Shown piece by piece: positions 18,191 through 26,093 of a stretch of DNA of 64,000 bases (positions are counted from its first letter, which is position 1; every line of letters starts with the position of its first letter). The stretch covers positions 310,001-374,000 of the forward strand of contig JAWKHH010000004.1 in the NCBI GenBank assembly GCA_041394945.1, written 5' to 3'. Below the pieces are notes generated by a model. The model had not been told where the DNA came from. It worked only from the letters and a program-made list of their open reading frames with translations, and ran no database searches. The DNA is from Bryobacteraceae bacterium. Its GTDB lineage: Bacteria > Acidobacteriota > Terriglobia > Bryobacterales > Bryobacteraceae. The position numbers and the translations under genes are program-made.

Positions 18191-18503
18191 CGATTTAATA
18201 CAGAAGTTACACGAGTAAGCGGCCTAGTATCCCAAGATAGTACTAGTGATACTCCTCAGCCAATCGGGATACAGTCGGCGTCTGGTGTAACCTGTTGTCT
18301 ATTTGAGACTTAGTGTTTTCCCAGCGGTTATCACGGTCTTTCGCCTGATGGGAACTTCCACTCGTGCCGATCACTTTTTCGTGTGTGAATCTGGTTCCCT
18401 CCGCCAGAATAGCCTGAGACGTCGATCCTCAGTTCTATTTCGTACTGGTAGGTATAGCGATTTCATTCGGAATGTACGGCTGTTATCATGTCGTCTGACT
18501 CGC
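18191..18503. other. Low-GC intergenic region with nested inverted repeats
   Basis: These 313 bases are visibly poorer in GC than neighbouring genes. They hold an outer inverted repeat GTTACAC (18206-18212) / GTGTAAC (18285-18291), an inner one AGTATC (18226-18231) / GATACT (18248-18253), and an 8-bp palindrome TAGTACTA (18238-18245) at the centre. The reading frame of the following surface-protein gene stays open through 18303-18503 but the composition there does not look coding. This is the likely control region of the gene at 18504. No clear -35/-10 pair was found. Confidence 0.45.
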
Positions 18504-21500
18504 ATGCACCAGGGGACATACGTTCGGCTGGAGCCGGGTGAATCATTCAGTCCGCTCTCGGCGGACTGGCGCCGGCACGGGAAAATCGCAGGCCAATCAG
18601 GCGATTGGAGCGGGTGGCGGTGGGCTATCGCGCTGGCCGCGCTGTTCCTGTTGACTCAGGCGGTGAGCCTCGGCCAATTGGCGCCGCGCGGGAAGGCGTT
18701 CGCCCACGTGACCGATCCGACCGGCGATAGTACTCCCGCGGTCCAGTACAATTCCGCCGGGGGGACGATTACGGTCACACGGACGGCGATTGGTACTTAC
18801 TCGGTGTATGTGCCGAACCTGGTGAACACGGAGGGCATCTCGCTGGCGTTCGCCGATGGCGCGACGGCCGATGGCGGCTACTGCAATGGCGGCGTTTGGG
18901 GGCCCGCGCCGTTCGCCCTTCGAGCCGTAGTCACCTGTTTCAACTCGGCCGGGGCGCCGGCGGACATCGCTTTCCGGTACCTGTTTCAGTTCGACGCGCG
19001 GACGAGCGCCGCGTGGTCGTCCGGGTACCTGTGGAACAACCAGGAGTCGAATAGCTCACCAGAGGGCTACACGCCCACGCCCTATTATTCGTGGCATTCC
19101 AGGGGCGGCGACATCAACGTTCGCCGGTGGAGCCCGGGCGCCTACCGGGCGCGATTCGCCGGGTTGGGGCCGGCGCCCAATGGGGGGACCGCGCTTCTCA
19201 CGGGCTATGGGAACAACGCCCGCTGCCGGATCCAGGATTGGACCGCCGGCGTGGACGTGGATATCGAAGTCCGTTGCTTCACGGCGTCGGGCAACCCCGT
19301 GGATACCCGCTTCATGCTCACGTTCCTTACCGATACCGCGCTCGGGGCGGAGGGAGCCGAACAGGCGGGGCACGGAGCGTTCCTGCGGTGGGATGGCAAT
19401 GCTCAGGGCGGATTGCCGGCGCTCTCGCACCAGTACAATTCGGCCGGCGCCGCCTCCGGCGTGGTGCGCAACTCGGCCGGGTCGTATACGGTGTGGTTTC
19501 CCGGCCAGATCGCCGGGTCCTCGGCCACCGCGTTCGCCTCGGCGATCGGCGGCGGCGACACGTACTGCAACACGGGCGCTGTCTCGGCGAGCACCGGAAA
19601 GGCGACCGTCCGCGTGGAGTGCCGAAACGGTGCTACACCGGCGGACTCGGATTTCACGGTGCTCTTCCTGAGCGGCAGCAAGCTACTGGCGGCCACACCC
19701 GTCCCGCCAGGGACGGCTCCCGCCACTGGATGGGCTCACGTGGATCCGGCGGGTACGGTTCCCGCCGGCCTGCGCTTTAATTCGTCGACCGGCGGCAACG
19801 CGGCCGTCCGCCTCGAGACGGGGCTTTACCGTGTCACCATGCCGGGGATCGGGATGCTACCTGGCGCCGTCCATGTTTCCGCAGTGAGTGGTTCCCACTA
19901 CTGCAAGACGGTCGCATGGGGTCCGCCGGCTTCCGCGGCCTCGCCGGCCTACACGCAAGAAATCTATGTCTCGTGCTTCGCCCCGACCGGCGTCCCGGCC
20001 GACGGCGCTTTCGACGTCCTGTTCTACAACGAATCGCGGACCGGCCAGGGCGGGTTCGCATTGGCCGACATCGCCCTCGCAAGCGATGCCTACACCGTGG
20101 CCCACGCCCGCAAATGGAACTCGTCCGGCGGGGCCGTCCGCGTTGTCCATTCGGCGACCGGGAGCTACCGCGTGGAGTTCGATGGCGTGGGAGGACTGCC
20201 TGGAAACCTCGGCAGCGGGTTGGCCACCGCGTTTGGCAACGGGCCGGAGCGGTGCAAGGCGATCAGTTGGGCCGGACCGGCTCCGATGAAAGTGGAAGTG
20301 CGCTGCTTCGCGCCGAATGGCTCACCGGCTGATTCGGCGTTCGTCGCCAGCTACTTCACCGACGTGGCTTTCGGAATGCCCGCCGCGGGGGCGAATGGGG
20401 CCTATGTTCTGGCCGACCAGCCCCAATCGGTATCCTACGTCCCGGTGGCGCAGAAGGCCGTGAACACTTCCGGCGGACCCGTGGCGGTGTCGCGATCCGG
20501 CTCCGGGATCTACAGCGTCCGGATAGACGGTGTGAAGGCGACGTCTTCGACAACGGTTCAAGTGAGATCCACCGGGCCTGGCGGCGGGTACTGCTCGGCG
20601 CTGCCGTGGCAGGCGGCCCCCGGCACTGGCGTGACGGCCGGTGTCCGCTGCCATGACGCGGCCGGCCAACCTGCTGATTCGACGTTCGCACTCACCTATG
20701 TCGCCGACGGCCCGTGTCTTTTCACGTTTGCTTCGTCGAGCCTGAGCGCATCGGCAGGCGGAGGCGCGCTGGCGAACCTGGTGACCACCGGCGCCGGGTG
20801 TAGTTGGAGCGCCGTGTCGAGCAGCCAATGGATCGCCGTCACCTCACCCACCCGGACGGGGTCCGGCGAAGCGACGATCCAGGTGAGCGCCAACGCCTCC
20901 GGATCTCCCCGCTCCGGCATCGTCACCGTGGGCTCGAACACATTCACAGTTTCCCAGTCCGCCGCGTGCTCCTACTCACTCGACCGGACGTCCTCCGCGA
21001 GCAGCCGGCAGGGGGGGGCTTCGACGGTGACCGTGATCGCTCCGCAGGGATGTCCGTGGACGGCCCGTTCCAACTCTCCCTGGATCTCGATCGCCTCCGG
21101 CGCGAGCGGTTCCGGCGGCGGGACGGTCGCCTACACGGTGCAGCCGACGACGATGCCGTCGTCGCGCACGGGGACGCTGACCATCGCGGGGATCGTCTTC
21201 ACCGACACCCAGGCCGGCGATCCGAACCCGGTCCCGATTCCAGGCACCCCGTCGCCGGTGTCCGGTTCCGGCATGACGCAGACCTTCGCCATCCCGTTCA
21301 CCGATTCCCTTGGCGACAGCGACCTGCAGGTGATGAACGTGCTGATCAACGGCGTCCTCGACGGCCGCGGCGCGTGCTACCTCGCGTATGAGCCGTCGAC
21401 GGCCAGCACCGGGACGTTATCTCTTGTGAACGACGATGGGAAGGCCGGAGGACCGTTCGCCGGTCAACTGGCCGTGCCCAGCACTGGCGCGATCGCGAAC

Positions 21501-22136
21501 TCGCAATGCAGCATCGATGGCGCGGGTACGTCGGTGACCGTGTCCGGCGCCAGCCTGGTGCTGCGGGTGAAGATCACGTTTGCTCCGTCGTTTGCCGGCG
21601 ATCACGTCGTCTACGTGGCGGCTTCAGACCAAAGCGGCCACAATTCCGGATGGATGCCGAAAGGAGTATGGTCCGTACCGGCGGTGTCGCCGCTTCCGGT
21701 GACGGCGACCGACTTGAGTCCGGGCCGCTCTTCGGCTTCGAGCGTGACCATCACGGCGGAGTTTCTCGATACGCGGTCGTTCGCTGATGACGCGGTTGTC
21801 AACGTCCTGATCAACAACGCAATCGACGGCCGCAATGCCTGCTACGTAGCCTACGTCCCGTCGACCGGAAGGCTGCTTCTGGTGAACGATGCCGGCCAGG
21901 GCGCCGGGCCGTTCGCCGGCGCGCTGACTCTCCCAGGCAGCGGGACGGCGGCCAATTCCCAATGCGAGGTGGACGCCGCGCAGTCGTCGGCAGTGGTTTC
22001 CGGCGATACGCTCACGCTGATGCTCCGCCTCTCCTTTAAGCCCTCATTCCGTGGCAATCGAGTGGTGTATCTCGCCGCGCGCCATGGCTCCGACAACTCG
22101 GGCTGGCAGGCAATGGGGACCATTCTGGTGCAGTGA
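18504..22136 (+). CDS. Large modular secreted protein: six Cys-pair repeats, two BACON domains, two C-terminal repeats
   Basis: A 1210-residue extracellular protein, family not recognised as a whole. A signal or anchor segment (WAIALAALFLLTQAVSLG) ends near residue 52 after an unusually long n-region. Six repeats of about 105-120 residues follow (nucleotides about 18690-20705). Each has G-x-Y-x-V in an early strand, then one Cys, usually a Trp four to five residues later, then V-x-C and G-x-PAD-x-x-F; the two Cys per repeat suggest one disulfide each. Two BACON domains come next (about 20710-21215, motifs CSWSAVSSSQWIAV and CPWTARSNSPWISI), then two repeats of about 148 residues sharing NVLIN..DGR.ACY.AY and LVND. 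BACON domains are linked to carbohydrate or mucin binding, so adhesion or glycan binding is likely. ATG 18504 is the first start that keeps the signal near the N-terminus. Confidence 0.8.
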   Translation: MHQGTYVRLEPGESFSPLSADWRRHGKIAGQSGDWSGWRWAIALAALFLLTQAVSLGQLAPRGKAFAHVTDPTGDSTPAVQYNSAGGTITVTRTAIGTYSVYVPNLVNTEGISLAFADGATADGGYCNGGVWGPAPFALRAVVTCFNSAGAPADIAFRYLFQFDARTSAAWSSGYLWNNQESNSSPEGYTPTPYYSWHSRGGDINVRRWSPGAYRARFAGLGPAPNGGTALLTGYGNNARCRIQDWTAGVDVDIEVRCFTASGNPVDTRFMLTFLTDTALGAEGAEQAGHGAFLRWDGNAQGGLPALSHQYNSAGAASGVVRNSAGSYTVWFPGQIAGSSATAFASAIGGGDTYCNTGAVSASTGKATVRVECRNGATPADSDFTVLFLSGSKLLAATPVPPGTAPATGWAHVDPAGTVPAGLRFNSSTGGNAAVRLETGLYRVTMPGIGMLPGAVHVSAVSGSHYCKTVAWGPPASAASPAYTQEIYVSCFAPTGVPADGAFDVLFYNESRTGQGGFALADIALASDAYTVAHARKWNSSGGAVRVVHSATGSYRVEFDGVGGLPGNLGSGLATAFGNGPERCKAISWAGPAPMKVEVRCFAPNGSPADSAFVASYFTDVAFGMPAAGANGAYVLADQPQSVSYVPVAQKAVNTSGGPVAVSRSGSGIYSVRIDGVKATSSTTVQVRSTGPGGGYCSALPWQAAPGTGVTAGVRCHDAAGQPADSTFALTYVADGPCLFTFASSSLSASAGGGALANLVTTGAGCSWSAVSSSQWIAVTSPTRTGSGEATIQVSANASGSPRSGIVTVGSNTFTVSQSAACSYSLDRTSSASSRQGGASTVTVIAPQGCPWTARSNSPWISIASGASGSGGGTVAYTVQPTTMPSSRTGTLTIAGIVFTDTQAGDPNPVPIPGTPSPVSGSGMTQTFAIPFTDSLGDSDLQVMNVLINGVLDGRGACYLAYEPSTASTGTLSLVNDDGKAGGPFAGQLAVPSTGAIANSQCSIDGAGTSVTVSGASLVLRVKITFAPSFAGDHVVYVAASDQSGHNSGWMPKGVWSVPAVSPLPVTATDLSPGRSSASSVTITAEFLDTRSFADDAVVNVLINNAIDGRNACYVAYVPSTGRLLLVNDAGQGAGPFAGALTLPGSGTAANSQCEVDAAQSSAVVSGDTLTLMLRLSFKPSFRGNRVVYLAARHGSDNSGWQAMGTILVQ

Positions 22137-22164
22137 CGGTCCCGGAGCCTTTTTGAGCGGAAGG

Positions 22165-23301
22165 TTACCGAAGAATTCCGGTATGGCCGATGGAATACCG
22201 TCCGGGCTGCGGGTAGACGCACATCCCGTGGGGACCGCGGCCCACTCTCACCCGCCCGCGAAGCTCGCCGGTTTCCGTGTCGATCGCGTAAACCTCGCGA
22301 TGGTAGCGCCCGGAGAGCCAAAGGGTACGGCCGTCGGCCGAGACGCCGCCCATGTCCGGCGATCCGCCACCGGGGATCCGCCATTTCGCCACTAGCTTCT
22401 CTCCGGCGAACTCCATCACCGACACCGACCCTTCGGCGCGGTTGGAAATGAACAGCCGCTTCGAGTCGCGCGATACATAGAGCCCGTGGCATCCACGGCC
22501 GGTCTCAATGAAGCGAAGAACCTGGAACGAATCGCCGTCGACGACGTGCATCCCGTTGGCTTCCATGTCGGCGACGTAAAAGAACCGGCCGTCCGGTGAA
22601 AGCTTGATGTCCTGCGGCATCCCTCCGTCGGGCAGGGCGATCTTCCCGAGGTACTTGCGGGTGACGACATCCACCTTCACGAGTTCGCCGGAGAACTCGC
22701 AGGTTGCGATGAGGTAGCTTCCGTCGGCGGAGAAGTCCATGTGGTCGACACCGCGGCAGGGAACGGGTACCTGCTCGACGAGTTCCATCGTGTCCGGCTT
22801 CCGAAAATCGAGCCGGCGGAGGCGCTCGGCGACGGCGATGGCGAACTTGCCGTCGGGCGTGAAGTAGAGATTGTACGGGTCATCCACTTTCAGCGTGCCG
22901 GTCTTCTTCCCCGTTGCCGGGTCGATCACTGTCAGGGTGTTCCCACGATCGTTGCCAACGTAGAGCGTCTTCAAGTCCCAGGACGGGGTGACGTGCTGCG
23001 GCTCGCGATCGGTGGGGATGGAATCGATGACCTTGAACGTAGCCGGATCGATTACGTCGACCCGGTTGGCGCCGTTCTGGGGAACATAGATCCGGGAAGG
23101 GAACTGCTGTACCGTCTCAGAGAGCATCCCCGGACGGGTGGCCGAGTAGATATCGGCGGGGTCCGCGTAGGGCGGCATCCCCGGGATCAGTTGCAGCCCA
23201 GCGCCACGGGGAGGCGCCGCCTCTACGATTTGAGGGGGTGGGGGACCACCGCAGGAAAAGACAAAGAGTAGGGCAAGAGCAACGGCGACCCGGGCACGCA
23301 T
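22165..23301 (-). CDS. YVTN-type beta-propeller lipoprotein
   Basis: A 378-residue secreted protein with a lipoprotein signal (MRARVAVALALLFVFSCGG, lipobox FVFSC with Cys at residue 17). The rest consists of seven or so propeller blades of the YVTN/cytochrome-D1-like kind, seen as recurring units such as DVIDPATFKVIDSIPTD, TVIDPATGKKTGTLKVD, LSPDGRFFYVADMEANG and VSADGRTLWLSGRYHREVYAIDTETGEL. No enzymatic residues are evident; such propellers usually bind partners or ligands at the cell surface or in the periplasm. It stands alone and converges with the large modular protein gene 28 bases away. Confidence 0.85.
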   Translation of the reverse strand: MRARVAVALALLFVFSCGGPPPPQIVEAAPPRGAGLQLIPGMPPYADPADIYSATRPGMLSETVQQFPSRIYVPQNGANRVDVIDPATFKVIDSIPTDREPQHVTPSWDLKTLYVGNDRGNTLTVIDPATGKKTGTLKVDDPYNLYFTPDGKFAIAVAERLRRLDFRKPDTMELVEQVPVPCRGVDHMDFSADGSYLIATCEFSGELVKVDVVTRKYLGKIALPDGGMPQDIKLSPDGRFFYVADMEANGMHVVDGDSFQVLRFIETGRGCHGLYVSRDSKRLFISNRAEGSVSVMEFAGEKLVAKWRIPGGGSPDMGGVSADGRTLWLSGRYHREVYAIDTETGELRGRVRVGRGPHGMCVYPQPGRYSIGHTGILR

Positions 23302-23465
23302 TTCCTCCAGTGTACTGCGGCGCCGGTCCGTTCACCTGGTTCCCCCCCCGCGAGGGCGGGAATCTGGCATCATGAAGGAACGTGGGCGACATGATCAGCG
23401 AGGCCCGCGGAGGATCCCGCTCCGGGCTCGAGGAGGGCATCCGCCGGGACCACGAGTCTTTCACA

Positions 23466-24755
23466 ATGAGAATCGAAGTGCCGGACCTGGCGCTGGTCGT
23501 GCTCGTGGGTGCGGCCGGCTCTGGAAAGAGCACCTTTGCCAGGAAACACTTCCTCGCGAGCGAGATTCTGGCCGCGGAGCAGGTTCGGTCCATGGTGGCC
23601 GATCACGCCCGCGACCCGGAAGCCTGGGAGGAGGCCACTCGCGCGTTGCTCTATCTCACCGAGCGCCGCCTCCAGCGCGGCCTGTTCACGGTGGTGGACG
23701 CCTCCAACGTCAAGGCGCGCAACCGCCGCCCGCTGCTCGAGATCGCCAAGCACCACCATGTAACTCCCGTGGCCGTCGTCTTCCGCCTTCCGGTGGATGA
23801 GTGCCAGAAGAACGCCGCCTGCGCGGATCCGCCAATCAGCCCGTGGCTGGTGGCCGACGAGTGCCAGCAGTTGGAAGAGACCGTCGGCGGGCTGGCGCGC
23901 GAAGGCTTCGGCAACTACGTTTTCGAACTGCAGTCGAACGAAGAGGCCTCCGAGGCGTGGTTCGAGCGCCATCCCCTGCGGTGCGACCGGCGGAGCGAGC
24001 GTGGGCCGTTCGACATCATCGGCGATATCCACGGCTGCTACGACGAACTGCGGGAGCTGGTGGACCGCCTCGGCTACCGCGTGACGATGCTCGACGGCGA
24101 GCCGCCTGATCCGGTGGAGCACTTGATCGAGCCGCCCGAAGGCCGGAAGCTGGTTTTCCTAGGCGACCTCGCAGACCGCGGTCCGAAGACGCCGGACGTG
24201 CTTCGCTTCGTGATCGACGCCGTCGAGTGCGGCGCCGCGCTCGCCGTGCCCGGCAATCACGACGAGCGCCTCCTCAAGTGGCTCCGCGGGCGAAAGATGG
24301 AATTGAACCATGGCCTGCGGGAATCGGCCCAGCAGTTGGCGCCGGCGACGGCGGCTTTCCGGCGCGAGGTGGAGGTGTTCCTCGAAGCGCTCGTGAGCCA
24401 TCTGGTGCTCGATGGCGGGGCGCTGGTGGTGGCTCACGCGGGAATGAAACAGGAGTTGCAGGGACGGTCGTCGGGGGCGGTGCGGGCGTTCGCGTTGTAC
24501 GGCGAGTCCACCGGTGAGGTGGATCAGTTCGGCCTCCCCATTCGTTATCCCTGGGCCGAGCAGTATCAAGGCCGAGCGATGGTGGTTTACGGGCACACGC
24601 CGATGCGAGAACCGGAATGGGTAAACCGGACCATCAACGTCGATACCGGATGCGTGTTCGGCGGAAAGCTGACCGCCCTACGCTATCCCGAATTGGATCT
24701 GATTTCCGTGCCAGCCGCGAAGGTCTACATGCCGTCGCCGCGGCCGCTCGCCTGA
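23466..24755 (+). CDS. Polynucleotide kinase-phosphatase (Pnkp-like) lacking the ligase domain
   Basis: A 429-residue protein matching the first two modules of bacterial RNA-repair Pnkp. The kinase has P-loop GAAGSGKST (residues 15-23) and the VVDASNVKARNR segment (76-87). The metallophosphoesterase has GDIHG (186-190), GDLADRG (233-239), GNHDE (263-267), VAHAG and YGHTP. It would phosphorylate 5'-OH ends and remove 3'-phosphates or 2',3'-cyclic phosphates. Canonical Pnkp (about 850-870 aa) continues with an adenylyltransferase/ligase module, which is absent: the frame stops and a converging gene begins 13 bases later. No Hen1 methyltransferase is adjacent. ATG 23466 is chosen because family members start right at this M-x-I-E-V-P strand; in-frame GTG 23382 and ATG 23391 would add 25-28 unsupported residues. 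Confidence 0.85.
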   Translation: MRIEVPDLALVVLVGAAGSGKSTFARKHFLASEILAAEQVRSMVADHARDPEAWEEATRALLYLTERRLQRGLFTVVDASNVKARNRRPLLEIAKHHHVTPVAVVFRLPVDECQKNAACADPPISPWLVADECQQLEETVGGLAREGFGNYVFELQSNEEASEAWFERHPLRCDRRSERGPFDIIGDIHGCYDELRELVDRLGYRVTMLDGEPPDPVEHLIEPPEGRKLVFLGDLADRGPKTPDVLRFVIDAVECGAALAVPGNHDERLLKWLRGRKMELNHGLRESAQQLAPATAAFRREVEVFLEALVSHLVLDGGALVVAHAGMKQELQGRSSGAVRAFALYGESTGEVDQFGLPIRYPWAEQYQGRAMVVYGHTPMREPEWVNRTINVDTGCVFGGKLTALRYPELDLISVPAAKVYMPSPRPLA

Positions 24756-24767
24756 CGAAGGCGCCGC

Positions 24768-26072
24768 CTACGAGCGGACGATTTCGCTGACGCGCTTCGA
24801 TGCCGTCGGGAACGAACCGATCCCCGCGCCGAGTACATCGTCGGCCACGGTGAGATATAGATCGCCGGCCGTGCCCGTCGTCCGTGTGTGTATGCCGGTG
24901 CGCAGCTTCCCCGCGTGCCCGGCGACAATCATCGAGAGACCGTTGTTCTTGTGGTCGTTCGCCTCGGCGTGCTCATGGACGAACAGCAGGCAGGTGCGGT
25001 CGAGGAGAGTCTGGTCGCCTTCGGCCACCGAGCGCAGTTTGCCCATCAGGTAGGCGAACTCCTCCACGTGCCACCGGCAAATGTCGCGCATGATACGCTG
25101 GCCGTCGGGACCGTCTGCGCCCGGCGCTTTCCCGTCCCGATGCGTGTAGTCGTGATGCCGGGCCGCTGTGTAGCCGAGCCAGGGGAACCGTGAAAGGCCC
25201 TGGCACTTGGTGAGCATGTACGACGCAACCCGTGTCTGGTGCGTGGCGAAGGCGTGCACGAGAAGATCGGACTGGAGCTTGGCGATCCGCGGCCAGTCTT
25301 TCATGTCGCCGTCGTACCGCGGCTCATCCACTTTGTAGTACTGGGGTGGAAGGCTCGCGATCGAGCGCTCGATATCGCGGACGGCGTCTAGATGCTCGCC
25401 GAGCCGTGTCTGGTCGCTCTTGCCCAGATCGCCGCGCAGGCGCCGTGCGTCGGCGCGGACGGCGTCGAGCACGCTCTTCTTACGGTTGATCCAGCCGATC
25501 TCGCGCTGCCCGAACAACCGGTCGAACAGTTTGTGGGGCAGCATCTCGGGCGGCAGTGGACGGTCATAGGCGGCCCAACTCATATTGCGTTGGACGCTTT
25601 CCCCGAACGATTCCTGCGACACTCCGATCTGCAGCGAGCGGAACCGCGAATCACCGCCGATCTTCGCCGCCACGGCCTGGTCGAGCGAAGGCCCGCCCGC
25701 GCCGCGCCCGGTGAACTGAGTCCCGGAAACAAGCGCGCTCATCGAACGGTGGTGATCGTTGCCCGGCCCGGGCAGCCGGGCCGCCGGGGAATCGATTCCG
25801 GTGACGACGTGGATGTCGTCGCGGAAAGGCGCCAGCGGCGACAGGCACGGCGTGAGCACGAACCCGGATCCTGTTTCCGAGGGGATCCAGTATTTCTCCG
25901 GAATCCCGTTGCCGTTGAACCAGTACACGAACCGGCTTTCCGGCCGGCCGCCGGCGGCATAAGCGGTTCCGGCGGCATTGAACATCGCCTCGAGCGGCGG
26001 CAGCGCGATCAGCGCGGGCCTCGCGAAGGACAGGCCTTTCAATAGCGTTCGGCGCGATAGCGGCTTGCTCAC
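24768..26072 (-). CDS. DUF1552 family secreted protein, Tat signal
   Basis: A 434-residue protein of the DUF1552 family, frequent in Planctomycetes and Solibacter-type Acidobacteriota. The N-terminus has a Tat-like leader (LSRRTLLKGLSFARPALIALPPLEAMF, Arg-Arg at residues 7-8). Family landmarks include FVYWFNGNGIPEKYW, HVVTGIDSP, DHHRSMSALVSGTQ, SLDQAVAAKIG and the late HEHAEANDHKNNGLSMIVAGHAG. It resembles the sulfatase-like DUF1501 family, but no reaction is established. It lies 21 bases downstream of the DUF1592 gene on the same strand; the two families normally occur as a pair, so they probably act together outside the cytoplasm. Confidence 0.9.
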   Translation of the reverse strand: MSKPLSRRTLLKGLSFARPALIALPPLEAMFNAAGTAYAAGGRPESRFVYWFNGNGIPEKYWIPSETGSGFVLTPCLSPLAPFRDDIHVVTGIDSPAARLPGPGNDHHRSMSALVSGTQFTGRGAGGPSLDQAVAAKIGGDSRFRSLQIGVSQESFGESVQRNMSWAAYDRPLPPEMLPHKLFDRLFGQREIGWINRKKSVLDAVRADARRLRGDLGKSDQTRLGEHLDAVRDIERSIASLPPQYYKVDEPRYDGDMKDWPRIAKLQSDLLVHAFATHQTRVASYMLTKCQGLSRFPWLGYTAARHHDYTHRDGKAPGADGPDGQRIMRDICRWHVEEFAYLMGKLRSVAEGDQTLLDRTCLLFVHEHAEANDHKNNGLSMIVAGHAGKLRTGIHTRTTGTAGDLYLTVADDVLGAGIGSFPTASKRVSEIVRS

Positions 26073-26093
26073 AGATTTCTCCTTACCACAATT

